Shown here: piece after piece, positions 44,464-53,413 of the stretch
Layout: the number at the start of each line of letters is the position of its first letter
Position numbering within the stretch: the stretch's first letter is position 1
Assembly (NCBI RefSeq): GCF_007858275.1
Contig: NZ_VFEV01000002.1
Location: forward strand, 62,001-126,000
Length of the DNA: 64,000 nt
Direction of reading: 5' to 3'
DNA from: Pseudomonas proteolytica
Lineage (GTDB): Bacteria > Pseudomonadota > Gammaproteobacteria > Pseudomonadales > Pseudomonadaceae
Made by a program: the position numbers and the translations under genes
The notes under the pieces: generated by a model
Database searches by the model: none
What the model saw: only the letters and a program-made list of their open reading frames with translations
Told to the model about the DNA's origin: nothing

Positions 44464-47400
44464 GCTTCACCGACAGTTTTGTACGGCGCCCGGTACTGGC
44501 GCTGGTCGTCAGCAGCCTGATCGTCCTCGCCGGCCTGTTTGCCCTCGGCAAATTACCGGTGCGCCAGTACCCGTTGCTGGAAAGCTCGACCATCACCGTC
44601 AGCACCGAATACCCCGGTGCCTCGGCCGAATTGATGCAAGGCTTTGTCACCCAACCGCTCACCCAGGCCGTGTCGTCGGTGGAGGGTATCGATTACCTGG
44701 CGTCGTCGTCGGTCCAGGGGCGTAGCGTGATTACCCTGCGCATGACCCTCAACCGCGACTCGACCCTGGCGTTGGCCGAGACCATGGCCAAGGTCAATCA
44801 AGTGCGTTACCGCTTGCCCGATGATGCCTACGACCCGGTGGTCGAACTCTCGGCCGGCGACTCCACCGCCGTGGCCTACGTGGGGTTTCCCAGTGACACG
44901 CTGTCGATTCCCGAGCTCAGCGACTACCTGTCGCGGGTGGTCGAACCGCAGTTGTCCGGGATCGACGGGGTCGCCAAGGTGCAAACCTTCGGCGGCCAGA
45001 ACCTGGCGATGCGCCTGTGGCTGGACAGCGATCGCATGGCCGGGCGCGGGGTGACCGCCGCCGATGTGGCACAAGCGGTGCGCAGCAATAACTACCAGGC
45101 CACGCCAGGGCAGATCCGTGGCCAATTCGTGCTGGCCGATATCCATATCGACACGGACCTGACCAGTGTCGAGGCCTTCCGTGACCTGGTGATCCGCAAT
45201 GACGGCACGGCCCTGGTCCGCCTGCGCGATGTGGGCACCGTGGAGTTGGGCGCAGCGGCGACCCAGACCAGCGCCACCATGAATGGCCGTCCGGCGGTGC
45301 ATCTGGGGCTGTTTCCCACACCGTCGGGCAACCCCCTGGTGATCGTCGATGGAATTCGTCAACTACTGCCGCAAATCCAGCAGACGCTGCCACCTGGGGT
45401 CAACGTCGCCCTGGCCTACGAGACCGCACGCTTTATCGAGGCGTCCATCGAGGAGGTGCTGCACACCTTGCTGGAGGCCATGCTGATCGTGGTGCTGGTG
45501 ATCTGGCTGTGCCTGGGTTCGCTGCGCAGCGTGGCGATCCCGGTACTGGCGATTCCGTTGTCGATGCTCGGGGCAGCGGCCTTGATGCTGTTCTTCGGCT
45601 TCAGCCTCAACCTGCTGACCCTGCTGGCGATGGTACTGGCCATCGGCCTGGTGGTGGACGACGCCATTGTGGTGGTGGAAAACGTCCACCGGCATATCGA
45701 AGAAGGCCTGACCCCGGTGGCCGCGGCGTTGGTTGGCGCCCGCGAAATCGCCGGGCCGGTGGTTGCCATGACCCTGACGCTGGCGGCGGTGTACGCGCCC
45801 ATCGGCCTGATCGGCGGCCTGACCGGCACGTTGTTCCGCGAATTTGCCCTGACCCTGGCGGGGGCGGTGATGGTCTCGGGCGTGGTCGCCTTGACCTTGT
45901 CGCCGGTGATGAGCTCGCTGCTGCTCAAGCCTGGGCAGCAAGAAGGGCGCATGGCCAAGTGGGCTGAACGGGTGTTTGGCGGGCTGGCCGCGACCTATGG
46001 CCGGGTGCTGGGTTACTCCCTGGCGCGGCGCTGGATCAGCGGCGGCGTTGCCTTGCTGGTGTGCCTGAGTCTGCCGTGGTTGTACACGTTGCCCCAGCGC
46101 GAGCTGGCGCCTCCCGAGGACCAGGCGGCGATATTGACCGCCATCAAGGCCCCGCAATACGCCAGCCTCGACTACGCGGAACGCTTTGCGAGCAAGCTCA
46201 ACCGGATCATGGAGAGCCTGCCGGAAACCACCGACACCTGGATCATCAATGGCACTGACGGGCCGGCGGCCAGTTTCGGCGGGATCAACCTCAGCGCCTG
46301 GCAGGCCCGCGAGCGTTCGGCCGAGCAGGTCCAGGCCCAGTTGCAGCAGGCCGTGGGCGAGGTCGAAGGCAGCAGCATCTTTGCCTTCCAGGTCGCCTCG
46401 CTGCCCGGCTCCAGCGGTGGCCTGCCGGTGCAGATGGTGCTGCGCAGCGCCCTGGATTACCCGGTGCTGTACCAGACCATGGAAACCCTCAAGCAGCGGG
46501 CCCGTGACAGCGGCCTGTTTGCCGTGGTCGACAGCGACCTGGACTACAACAATCCGGTAGTCAAAGTCAGCGTCGATCGGGCCAAGGCGGCGAGCCTGGG
46601 CATTGGCATGCGCGATATCGGCGACTCGCTGGCGGTGCTGGTGGGCGAGCAGTACATCAACCGCTTCGCCTTGTATGGGCGCTCGTATGATGTGATTACG
46701 CAAAGCACCGAAGAACAGCGCCTGACCCCCCAGGCCCTGGCCCGCCAGTATGTGCGGACCGAAGGCGGCCAGTTGATCCCGCTGTCGGCCCTGGTGCATC
46801 TGGATATCACGGTGGCGCCGAACCGCCTGTTGCAGTTCGATCAGCAGAACGCCAGCACCCTGCAGGCCATCCCGGCGCCCGGCGTTTCCCAGGGGCAGGC
46901 GGTGGCTCTGCTGGAGCAACTGGCCGACGAACTGCCGCCGGGGTTCAGTCATGACTGGCAGTCCGAGTCACGCCAATACGTGCAGGAGGGCAGTGCGCTG
47001 GTATGGGCGTTTCTCGCCGCGATGGTGGTGATCTATCTGGTGCTCGCGGCGCAGTACGAAAGCCTGGTCGATCCGTTGATCATTCTGGTCACCGTGCCGT
47101 TATCCATTTGCGGCGCGCTGATCCCGCTGGCACTGGGCTGGGCCACGCTGAATATCTACACGCAGATCGGGCTCGTGACCTTGATTGGCCTGATCAGCAA
47201 ACACGGGATCCTGATGGTGGAGTTTGCCAATGAGATCCAGGTGCGCGAGCACCTCGACCGCGCCGAAGCAATTATCCGCGCCGCGCAGATCCGCTTGCGG
47301 CCGGTGCTGATGACCACGGCGGCGATGACCTTCGGCGTATTGCCGCTGCTGTTCGCCGACGGTGCCGGGGCCAATAGTCGCTTTGGCCTGGGCGTGGTGA

Positions 47401-47561
47401 TCGTCTGCGGGATGCTGGTTGGCACGCTGTTTACGCTGTTTGTCCTTCCCACTATCTATGCCTGGTTGGCGCGCGATCATCGGGTGCAGGGCCTGCGCCA
47501 GCGGCAACTGGCGGATGCCGAACGCCACCTGGCGCCCGGGCATGTCGAGGTGCGCCCATGA
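44460..47561 (+). CDS. RND multidrug efflux pump (HAE1 type, MexI-like)
   Basis: A 1033-residue inner-membrane proton-driven pump. The pair of proton-relay aspartates lies in LAIGLVVDDAIVVVENVHRH (helix 4), and the second half has the lysine-containing LIGLISKHGILMVEFANEI of helix 10. Length and 12-helix duplicated topology fit HAE1 pumps. By analogy with the P. aeruginosa soxR-mexGHI-opmD region it may export phenazines or other redox-active molecules. Overlap with both neighbours (ATGA) shows translational coupling. Confidence 0.93.
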   Translation: MSFTDSFVRRPVLALVVSSLIVLAGLFALGKLPVRQYPLLESSTITVSTEYPGASAELMQGFVTQPLTQAVSSVEGIDYLASSSVQGRSVITLRMTLNRDSTLALAETMAKVNQVRYRLPDDAYDPVVELSAGDSTAVAYVGFPSDTLSIPELSDYLSRVVEPQLSGIDGVAKVQTFGGQNLAMRLWLDSDRMAGRGVTAADVAQAVRSNNYQATPGQIRGQFVLADIHIDTDLTSVEAFRDLVIRNDGTALVRLRDVGTVELGAAATQTSATMNGRPAVHLGLFPTPSGNPLVIVDGIRQLLPQIQQTLPPGVNVALAYETARFIEASIEEVLHTLLEAMLIVVLVIWLCLGSLRSVAIPVLAIPLSMLGAAALMLFFGFSLNLLTLLAMVLAIGLVVDDAIVVVENVHRHIEEGLTPVAAALVGAREIAGPVVAMTLTLAAVYAPIGLIGGLTGTLFREFALTLAGAVMVSGVVALTLSPVMSSLLLKPGQQEGRMAKWAERVFGGLAATYGRVLGYSLARRWISGGVALLVCLSLPWLYTLPQRELAPPEDQAAILTAIKAPQYASLDYAERFASKLNRIMESLPETTDTWIINGTDGPAASFGGINLSAWQARERSAEQVQAQLQQAVGEVEGSSIFAFQVASLPGSSGGLPVQMVLRSALDYPVLYQTMETLKQRARDSGLFAVVDSDLDYNNPVVKVSVDRAKAASLGIGMRDIGDSLAVLVGEQYINRFALYGRSYDVITQSTEEQRLTPQALARQYVRTEGGQLIPLSALVHLDITVAPNRLLQFDQQNASTLQAIPAPGVSQGQAVALLEQLADELPPGFSHDWQSESRQYVQEGSALVWAFLAAMVVIYLVLAAQYESLVDPLIILVTVPLSICGALIPLALGWATLNIYTQIGLVTLIGLISKHGILMVEFANEIQVREHLDRAEAIIRAAQIRLRPVLMTTAAMTFGVLPLLFADGAGANSRFGLGVVIVCGMLVGTLFTLFVLPTIYAWLARDHRVQGLRQRQLADAERHLAPGHVEVRP

Positions 47562-49015
47562 ACATATTTATTCATTATCCGTTGTTGCTGGGGACGCTGG
47601 CCTGCCTGGGTGCCTGCTCGGTGGGGCCGCAATACCGCGCCCCCGAGATCGCGCCGATTCAGCTGGCCAGCCCGCAGGCCGAGGACTTCGCCCAGGGAAC
47701 CGCGCAGCCGCTGGCCGCCTGGTGGACCTTCTTCGACGACGCCCAACTGGCGCGCTTGATCGAGAGCGCCGTGGCCCACAACCACGATGTGCGCCAAGCG
47801 CGGGCAAACCTGCTGTTGGCCCGTGCGTACGTCGACGAGCAAGCGTTGCAGCGCCTGCCGACCGTCACCAGCACGGCGGCGTACCAGCGCAGCCTGGAGC
47901 AGCAGCCGGTGACGGGCGCGCGGCCGAGCCGCAGCTTGTCCGAGTCGTGGCGTGCCGGCCTGGACCTGCAATGGGAGCTGGACCTGTTCGGTCGCCTCGA
48001 CCACTTGAACCGCGCCGCGCAATCACGGGCCGAGGCCTCGCAGGCCGACCTTGAACAGGTGCAACTGAGCATCGCCGCACAAGTGGCCCATGCCTATTAC
48101 GCGGCGCAGGGCCAGCGCCAGCAACTGCAACTGGCACATGATGCCGTGCGCAGTTGGCAAGTGACCGTCGGCCTGACCGAGGCGCAAAGCCAGGCCGGGA
48201 GTGGCCTGCCAGAAGAGTTGGAGAGTGCCCGGGGCAATGCGCTGCGCGCCCAGGCGACGATTGCGCCCTTGCAGAGCCAGCTGCAACGTAGCCTTTACCG
48301 GCTGCAAGTGTTGTCGGGGCAGCGCCCGGGCAGTTTCAGCGTCGACCTCGACCCCTTGGCGCCGGGGCCACTGGCGCGGCAATTGCCGCTGGGGGATGTC
48401 GACCGGTTGATCCGCAATCGACCGGATGTGCTGCAGGCCGAACGGCTGCTGGCGGCGCGCGTCGAGGACGTGGGCGCCGCCACCGCCGACCTGTATCCGC
48501 GCTTGAACCTGGGTGGGTTTATCGGCTTCTTCGCCTTGCGCGATGGGGATCTGGGCAGCGCCTCCCGGGCTTTCGAATTGACCCCGGGCTTGACCTGGCC
48601 GGCACTCAACCTGGGCACGGTGCGTGCACGCCTGCGCGGCGCCCAGGCCCTATCGCAACGGGAGACCGCACACTTCGAACAGGTGCTGTTGGTGGCCGTG
48701 GAAGAAGTGGAGGGCGCCATTACCCAACTGGCCGAACACCAGCGGCATCTGCTCAACCTGGTGCAATCGGCCCGGCATGTGGAGACGGCGCTGGATATCG
48801 CGCAGCGGCGTTACAGCGCAGGTTCCGGCAGTTACTTGTCGGTGCAGCAGAGCCAGCGCGACCTGCTCAGCCTGCGCCAGGCCATTGCCCAGGCGCAGGC
48901 CGCGTCCTATGGCAATGCGGTGGACTTGTACAAGGCGCTGGCCTGGCGGGCGCCGAGGCTTTACCCTGCGGCCCTCAGCGAGGCCAACGGTGCCTTGAAA
49001 AGGAACAGCAGTTGA
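47558..49015 (+). CDS. Outer-membrane efflux lipoprotein (OpmD-like OMF)
   Basis: A 485-residue TolC-type outer-membrane factor of the NodT/OprM class. It has a lipoprotein signal with lipobox LGAC (C20) and the two internal OEP repeats (about 60-250 and 265-455) with coiled-coil helices such as LLARAYVDEQALQRLPTVT. It completes the tripartite pump. The start overlaps the RND stop (ATGA) and its own stop overlaps the trmK start, so the operon extends into trmK. Confidence 0.92.
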   Translation: MNIFIHYPLLLGTLACLGACSVGPQYRAPEIAPIQLASPQAEDFAQGTAQPLAAWWTFFDDAQLARLIESAVAHNHDVRQARANLLLARAYVDEQALQRLPTVTSTAAYQRSLEQQPVTGARPSRSLSESWRAGLDLQWELDLFGRLDHLNRAAQSRAEASQADLEQVQLSIAAQVAHAYYAAQGQRQQLQLAHDAVRSWQVTVGLTEAQSQAGSGLPEELESARGNALRAQATIAPLQSQLQRSLYRLQVLSGQRPGSFSVDLDPLAPGPLARQLPLGDVDRLIRNRPDVLQAERLLAARVEDVGAATADLYPRLNLGGFIGFFALRDGDLGSASRAFELTPGLTWPALNLGTVRARLRGAQALSQRETAHFEQVLLVAVEEVEGAITQLAEHQRHLLNLVQSARHVETALDIAQRRYSAGSGSYLSVQQSQRDLLSLRQAIAQAQAASYGNAVDLYKALAWRAPRLYPAALSEANGALKRNSS

Positions 49016-49707
49016 ACCAAAACACATTGTCCATGCGCCTGGAGTGCGTGGCGGCGCAGGTACCCGCCGGTGCGCGCCTGGCTGATATCGGCTCGGATCA
49101 CGGCTACCTGCCGGTGGCGTTGATGAACCGGGGCGCCATCGTCGCGGCAGTGGCCGGCGAGGTGGCGCTGACCCCGTTCCGCGCGGCCCAGCGGACCGTG
49201 TGCGACAACGGCCAGGAATCGCACATCCACGTGCGCCTGGCAGATGGCCTGGCGGCCATCGAGCCGGCAGACCGGATCGACACGGTCAGCCTCTGCGGCA
49301 TGGGCGGCGAGACCATCCGCGACATTCTTGAGCGCGGCAAGCTGTACCTCAGCGGCCAGGAGCGTCTGATCCTGCAACCCAACGGCGGCGAACAACCGCT
49401 GCGCCTGTGGCTGATGGACAACGGTTACCGCATCCTCTGCGAGGAGCTGCTGCGGGAAAATCGCTTCGACTATGAAATCATCGTCGCCGAGCGCAGCGGG
49501 CCGGTGAGCTACAGCGCCGAGCAACTGTACTTCGGCCCGCTGCAGATGCAGGCCCGCAGCGAGGCGTTCCTGGGCAAGTGGCAGCGCCTGTTGCGCTACA
49601 AGCAACGGACCCTGGACCAATTGGCCGAGGCGCGACAGGCGCTACCTGAGCAGAAGGTTGCGGAGCTGACGCAGGAGGTGCGCTGGATCACCGAGTTGCT
49701 GGTGTAG
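49012..49707 (+). CDS. trmK: tRNA (adenine-22-N1)-methyltransferase TrmK
   Basis: A 231-residue SAM-dependent methyltransferase. The SAM-binding motif RLADIGSDHGYLPVAL, the CGMGGETI segment and the catalytic-loop LQPNGGEQPLRLWL match the TrmK/DUF633 family, which methylates A22 of certain tRNAs in Bacillus. The start is a TTG at 49012 inside the OMF stop (TTGA overlap), with AAAAGGA 7 nt upstream; ATG 49033 is an alternative. Its link to an efflux operon is odd and probably reflects genome arrangement, but co-expression under SoxR would follow. Confidence 0.88.
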   Translation: MNQNTLSMRLECVAAQVPAGARLADIGSDHGYLPVALMNRGAIVAAVAGEVALTPFRAAQRTVCDNGQESHIHVRLADGLAAIEPADRIDTVSLCGMGGETIRDILERGKLYLSGQERLILQPNGGEQPLRLWLMDNGYRILCEELLRENRFDYEIIVAERSGPVSYSAEQLYFGPLQMQARSEAFLGKWQRLLRYKQRTLDQLAEARQALPEQKVAELTQEVRWITELLV

Positions 49708-49761
49708 ATCGCCACCCTCAGAAATGCTCCAATACGCCATCCTCCGACCCAGGTGACCCGC

Positions 49762-50058
49762 ATGCCAGACGCTACAGACCAAGCCTTCTACGACCGTGCC
49801 GATGCGCATATCGAGCTGTCGAACGAGCAACTGAAAACCCTCGAGAACCTTGGCCAGGTCAGCGCCTCGATGATGTTCGGCACGACCCGTTTCAATGCCT
49901 GGGCGAGTGCGCGCAACTTCAAGTCCGGCGCACAAATGGCCGAGTCGCGGGAAGCGATGCTGAAGTATTTCTGCGACCAGTACCGGATGATGCTGGAAGA
50001 CAATCTGGATGATCACATCAACAATTTCAGCCAGTACATGACGGCCCCAGGCAACTGA
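49762..50058 (+). CDS. DUF3144 protein
   Basis: A 98-residue helical soluble protein of the DUF3144 family (FYDRADAHIELSNEQLKTLE, then VSASMMFGTTRFNAW). No function is known; the family is widespread in gamma- and betaproteobacteria and has a phasin-like helical look. ATG 49762 was chosen over a start three codons upstream, in keeping with the family. Confidence 0.75.
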   Translation: MPDATDQAFYDRADAHIELSNEQLKTLENLGQVSASMMFGTTRFNAWASARNFKSGAQMAESREAMLKYFCDQYRMMLEDNLDDHINNFSQYMTAPGN

Positions 50059-50098
50059 CCGTCATTTAAGGGCGGGCGTTTACTCAATACCCGGCTGT

Positions 50099-50725
50099 TT
50101 ACTTGGCAAACGCATATTCCCCACCCTGTTCCAGCGCCTTGCGATAGGCCGGCCGGGCCTGGAACCGCTGGACCCACGCCGCGAGGTTCGGGTAGGCCTG
50201 CAACTTGCCCTGGGCCTTGGCGATTTCGCCAATAAAACTCATCTGGATATCCGCGCCGCTCAGCTCCTCACCCAGCAGGTACGGTGACTGCGCCAGGGCG
50301 TTGTTCAGGTAACCCAGGTAATTGGCCAGTTCCGACTCGATCCGCGGATGCAATGGCGCGCCGGCTTCACCCAGGCGGCCGACATACAGGTTGAGCATCA
50401 GCGGCAGCATCGCCGAGCCTTCGGCGAAGTGCAGCCATTGCACGTAGGTGTCGTAGGCGGCTGTGGCGGGGTCCGGTTGCAGGCGGCCCTGGCCATGGCG
50501 GCGGATCAGGTAGTCGACAATGGCGCCGGACTCGATCACCACACGCGAGCCATCTTCAAGCACCGGCGATTTGCCCAGCGCATTGATCGCCTTGAGCTCT
50601 GGTGGCGCGAGGTTGGTTTTTGGGTCGCGCTGATAGCACTTGAGCGCGTAGGGCAGGCCGAGTTCTTCGAGCAGCCAGAGAATGCGCTGCGAGCGTGAGT
50701 TGTTGAGGTGGTGAACAATCATCAT
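50099..50725 (-). CDS. Glutathione S-transferase family protein
   Basis: A 208-residue protein with an N-terminal thioredoxin-like domain (IVHHLNNSRSQRILWLLEEL; GKSPVLEDGSRVVIESGAIV supplies the cis-proline and the glutathione-binding ES pair) and a C-terminal helical domain. Substrate not known. The start has two consecutive ATGs (50725, 50722), with GGAG upstream. Confidence 0.9.
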   Translation of the reverse strand: MMIVHHLNNSRSQRILWLLEELGLPYALKCYQRDPKTNLAPPELKAINALGKSPVLEDGSRVVIESGAIVDYLIRRHGQGRLQPDPATAAYDTYVQWLHFAEGSAMLPLMLNLYVGRLGEAGAPLHPRIESELANYLGYLNNALAQSPYLLGEELSGADIQMSFIGEIAKAQGKLQAYPNLAAWVQRFQARPAYRKALEQGGEYAFAK

Positions 50726-50794
50726 GGGAGGCTCCGCCGGGCGAGAGTGGGGTGTCTGGGAACAGACTGCTGTGCGGGCCTAGAGTGCCCTGAA

Positions 50795-50962
50795 TCAGCT
50801 GGGCGTGTCAGAGGCAATCGGCGTGTCCTGGGCAGCTTCGGCTTCCAGTTTCAACCGGTCGGCCTTGCTGATGTACTTGTCTTTGCTCTTGGGGGCCAAT
50901 TTGGCATTGGCCTTCTTGGCGTTGGCTTTCAAAATCTGGTTGAGTTTCTTACGACGGTTCAT
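50795..50962 (-). CDS. DUF2986 small basic protein
   Basis: A 55-residue protein found by translating the reverse strand: ATG at 50962, stop TCA at 50795-50797. Sequence starts MNRRKKLNQILKANAKKANA, lysine-rich, with a KYISKADRLKLE segment, matching the DUF2986 family. It is short and probably nucleic-acid-associated or ribosome-associated, but this is not known. Confidence 0.8.
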   Translation of the reverse strand: MNRRKKLNQILKANAKKANAKLAPKSKDKYISKADRLKLEAEAAQDTPIASDTPS

Positions 50963-51045
50963 GCTTTCTACTCAGCGCGTTAATGCCTGGATGATATCAG
51001 TATGGCGAGCGGGCTCGCGCTGCCATTTATCAGGCGCGAACAACC

Positions 51046-51213
51046 CCTGTGGCGAGCGGGCTTGTCGGAACGCCGCATCGCCCGCGCTGGGCTGCGCAGC
51101 AGCCCCAATAAACACTCCGAGTTTTACCAGATAATCCGAGGTAGCTGATTTTGGGGCTGCTGCGCAGCCCAGCGCGGGCGATGCGGCGTTCCGACAAGCC
51201 CGCTCGCCACAGG
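51046..51213. repeat. REPIN with 62-bp perfect arms
   Basis: The arm at 51046-51107 (CCTGTGGCGAGCGGGCTTGT to GCCCCA) is repeated inverted at 51152-51213 without mismatch, 44 nt apart. A single half-REP (GGCGAGCGGGCTCGC) precedes it at 51004-51018. It lies between the DUF2986 gene and a convergent-side secreted-protein gene. Confidence 0.9.
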
Positions 51214-51248
51214 TCATCACCCTAACCACAGATCGCTTGGGCTCTGGG

Positions 51249-52508
51249 TTAACGCACTACATCCAGCGCGGTGTATTCATACACGTAATGGATTTTGTCC
51301 GACGTTGACTCCAAGGTCATGGCGAGCCCCAAGTCCTCGATAAACGCGCGCGTGGTTTTATAGTCGCCCTGGTCGCATTCCAGTTTGATCGCGTCGCCCG
51401 TCAAGCTGGCAAACACCTGCCGCGCTGGAAAGCGTTGGCCCACCACGCAGTTCAAGGGCGTGATGCGGGATGTGTCGGTCGGCTTGGCCGGCACATCGGC
51501 CATGGTCATGCGCGCGCTCAGCGTTTGGCCTGGGGTCCAGGTTGGCGGAATATCCAGCGTGATTTCGTGGGTCAGCAGTACGCGCCCATCGCCTATGCCA
51601 TTCATCTTCGACTTCAACTGGATCAGGTCGGCCTGGGTGAGGCGGTCGACGTTGAAGCGCTCGCTGTAGATCTCCTTCTTCTTCAGCAAGCCACCCTGGG
51701 CAGTGAACGTCTCGGAAACCGGGCTATCCTTGCTGCCGTCATCCTTGGTGGACTGGGACGTGTAGGTCAGCGTCTTGAACTTCGGTTGCAGCAGCGGCGA
51801 ATCAAGGCGCTGGAGCACGCTGGTCGGCACCTGGACATCGTCGATATGAGTTTCGGCCACGGTTCGAGGATAGTCAGCCGGTGCAATGTCCGGACGCAAG
51901 CGGGCGAGCAACGCACCGTCCACGCCACCCTGCAGCGAACAACTGACCCGCGATTGCGTGCCCTGTTTGCCCTCCGGCTCGACCAGCAGCACCCGCTCTA
52001 CCCGCCGTGTGCCGGGCGCGGAGCCGGGCTGGGGCGGCATGGCCTGCCACTGGTCGCCGACCTTGAGCTCGCTGCGAACGTACACCGGGCTGTTTTTTTG
52101 CAACGACCCAGGTTGTTCCAGCAGTGGCGCGATGCGTTTGGCGACGTCGTCGACACCGCCTTCAACCACAAAACCCCAGTAATAGTAGAGCCCCAACTTG
52201 CCGAGGTCGGTGCTCTCGTCGAAGTAGGACAACAGCTTCAAGCCGGCGATCGGCGGGGCGCTGACCAGCACTGAATTTTCCTCGCCGTTGGCGCGATTTT
52301 TAACCGCGATCCACGTGGTGTTCTTCTCCCGCACCAGCGGCGCATAGGCCTGCCAGGCGTCGCCGTGGGCGTGCAGGCTGGTGAAGAAACGGGCGTCACA
52401 CTGGGTGAACGCCTTGAGCGTGTCGGTCAAGGCGGCGTCGCTGGCATGGGCCAGGGACGGCAGCAGCAGGGCAGAGGCGAGCAGCAGCGTAGGCGTGGGC
52501 AACTTCAT
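51249..52508 (-). CDS. Secreted hypothetical protein
   Basis: A 419-residue exported protein with a Sec signal (MKLPTPTLLLASALLLPSLA HAS). I do not recognise the family. Four cysteines and a repeated beta-like pattern suggest a disulfide-bonded periplasmic protein of two or more domains (split near residue 215, PSVLQRL-type boundary). ATG 52508 with a weak AAGGA site. Confidence 0.7.
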   Translation of the reverse strand: MKLPTPTLLLASALLLPSLAHASDAALTDTLKAFTQCDARFFTSLHAHGDAWQAYAPLVREKNTTWIAVKNRANGEENSVLVSAPPIAGLKLLSYFDESTDLGKLGLYYYWGFVVEGGVDDVAKRIAPLLEQPGSLQKNSPVYVRSELKVGDQWQAMPPQPGSAPGTRRVERVLLVEPEGKQGTQSRVSCSLQGGVDGALLARLRPDIAPADYPRTVAETHIDDVQVPTSVLQRLDSPLLQPKFKTLTYTSQSTKDDGSKDSPVSETFTAQGGLLKKKEIYSERFNVDRLTQADLIQLKSKMNGIGDGRVLLTHEITLDIPPTWTPGQTLSARMTMADVPAKPTDTSRITPLNCVVGQRFPARQVFASLTGDAIKLECDQGDYKTTRAFIEDLGLAMTLESTSDKIHYVYEYTALDVVR

Positions 52509-52598
52509 TGGCGGGGATGTCCTTATCGGCGTGGGAGCTGGGCATTATCCAGACATTTATTGGCCTGGGGCAACGCAGCTCAGTGTTTGCGCTGCGTT

Positions 52599-53285
52599 TC
52601 AACCTTGCAGGCGCGGGCCCCAGTCCTCGGTCATGCCTTTTTCCAGGCGCCGTTCCAGGGTACGCCGCCATGACGGCACCAGCGGCAGCGCCAGGCATTC
52701 GCGCAACAACTCGGTCTCTACTTGCTTGTCGAACAGCACGGCGGACAAGCGAGCCAGTGACCAGTCGGCAAAGGGCCGTTCGACCCGTTGCAGGCTATCG
52801 CCCGCGCTCACCACGCCTTCCTCCAGCACCCGGTAGTACCAGCCGGTGCGGCCCGATTGCTGCACGCGCAGGGCCAGGTTGGCGACGGCGAAGCGGTCGC
52901 TGAGCTTCCAGCACGGCATGCGTCCCTGGGACACCTCGAGCAATGCCGTCCCGACCCGAATCCGATCGCCCAGGCAGACGTCATGCTCGCTCCAGCCGGT
53001 GGTACTGAAGTTCTCGCCAAAGGCCCCCGGCTGCGTCAGCAAGGGATGAGCGCCCAATTCGTCGGCCCAACGGGCGTAGTGCTCGAGCGGGTAGTGGTGA
53101 ATGGCTTTTTCCACCCCGCCATGTACGCGCAGGTCGCCCTGTTCGTCGCCGTGAAGGCCCAGGGTGCAGACCTTCAGTTGGCCCTGTTGCGGCTGTTTAT
53201 CGATGGCGCTCTGGGTGCCTGGGCGGGTGAATGGCTGCACGCGGCCGGTGAGCAAGGTGTCGAGGCGGATAGTGGGCAGACTCAT
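52599..53285 (-). CDS. MOSC-domain protein (YiiM-like)
   Basis: A 228-residue protein with the MOSC fold. The conserved cysteine thought to bind molybdenum lies in GRMPCWKLSDRF, preceded by GAFGENFSTTGWSEHDVCLGD. YiiM-type proteins reduce N-hydroxylated compounds using a molybdenum cofactor. ATG 53285 agrees with the family start. Confidence 0.85.
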   Translation of the reverse strand: MSLPTIRLDTLLTGRVQPFTRPGTQSAIDKQPQQGQLKVCTLGLHGDEQGDLRVHGGVEKAIHHYPLEHYARWADELGAHPLLTQPGAFGENFSTTGWSEHDVCLGDRIRVGTALLEVSQGRMPCWKLSDRFAVANLALRVQQSGRTGWYYRVLEEGVVSAGDSLQRVERPFADWSLARLSAVLFDKQVETELLRECLALPLVPSWRRTLERRLEKGMTEDWGPRLQG

Positions 53286-53413
53286 GCAGGGACCTCCGGT
53301 ATTTGATGTTCACGACAGATCAACGCGGGTGGCGAGCGCCGGCTGCTTGAAAGCGGCCCGGAAGGCGTTCGCGTGCTGCACAGCGAACCGATCTTCAAGA
53401 ATGCGGTGTTGCC

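Noticed and set aside
45363..46952. A 529-residue open frame on the minus strand over the RND gene.
   Set aside because: It consists of glutamine- and histidine-rich text typical of a GC-biased shadow, with no domain.
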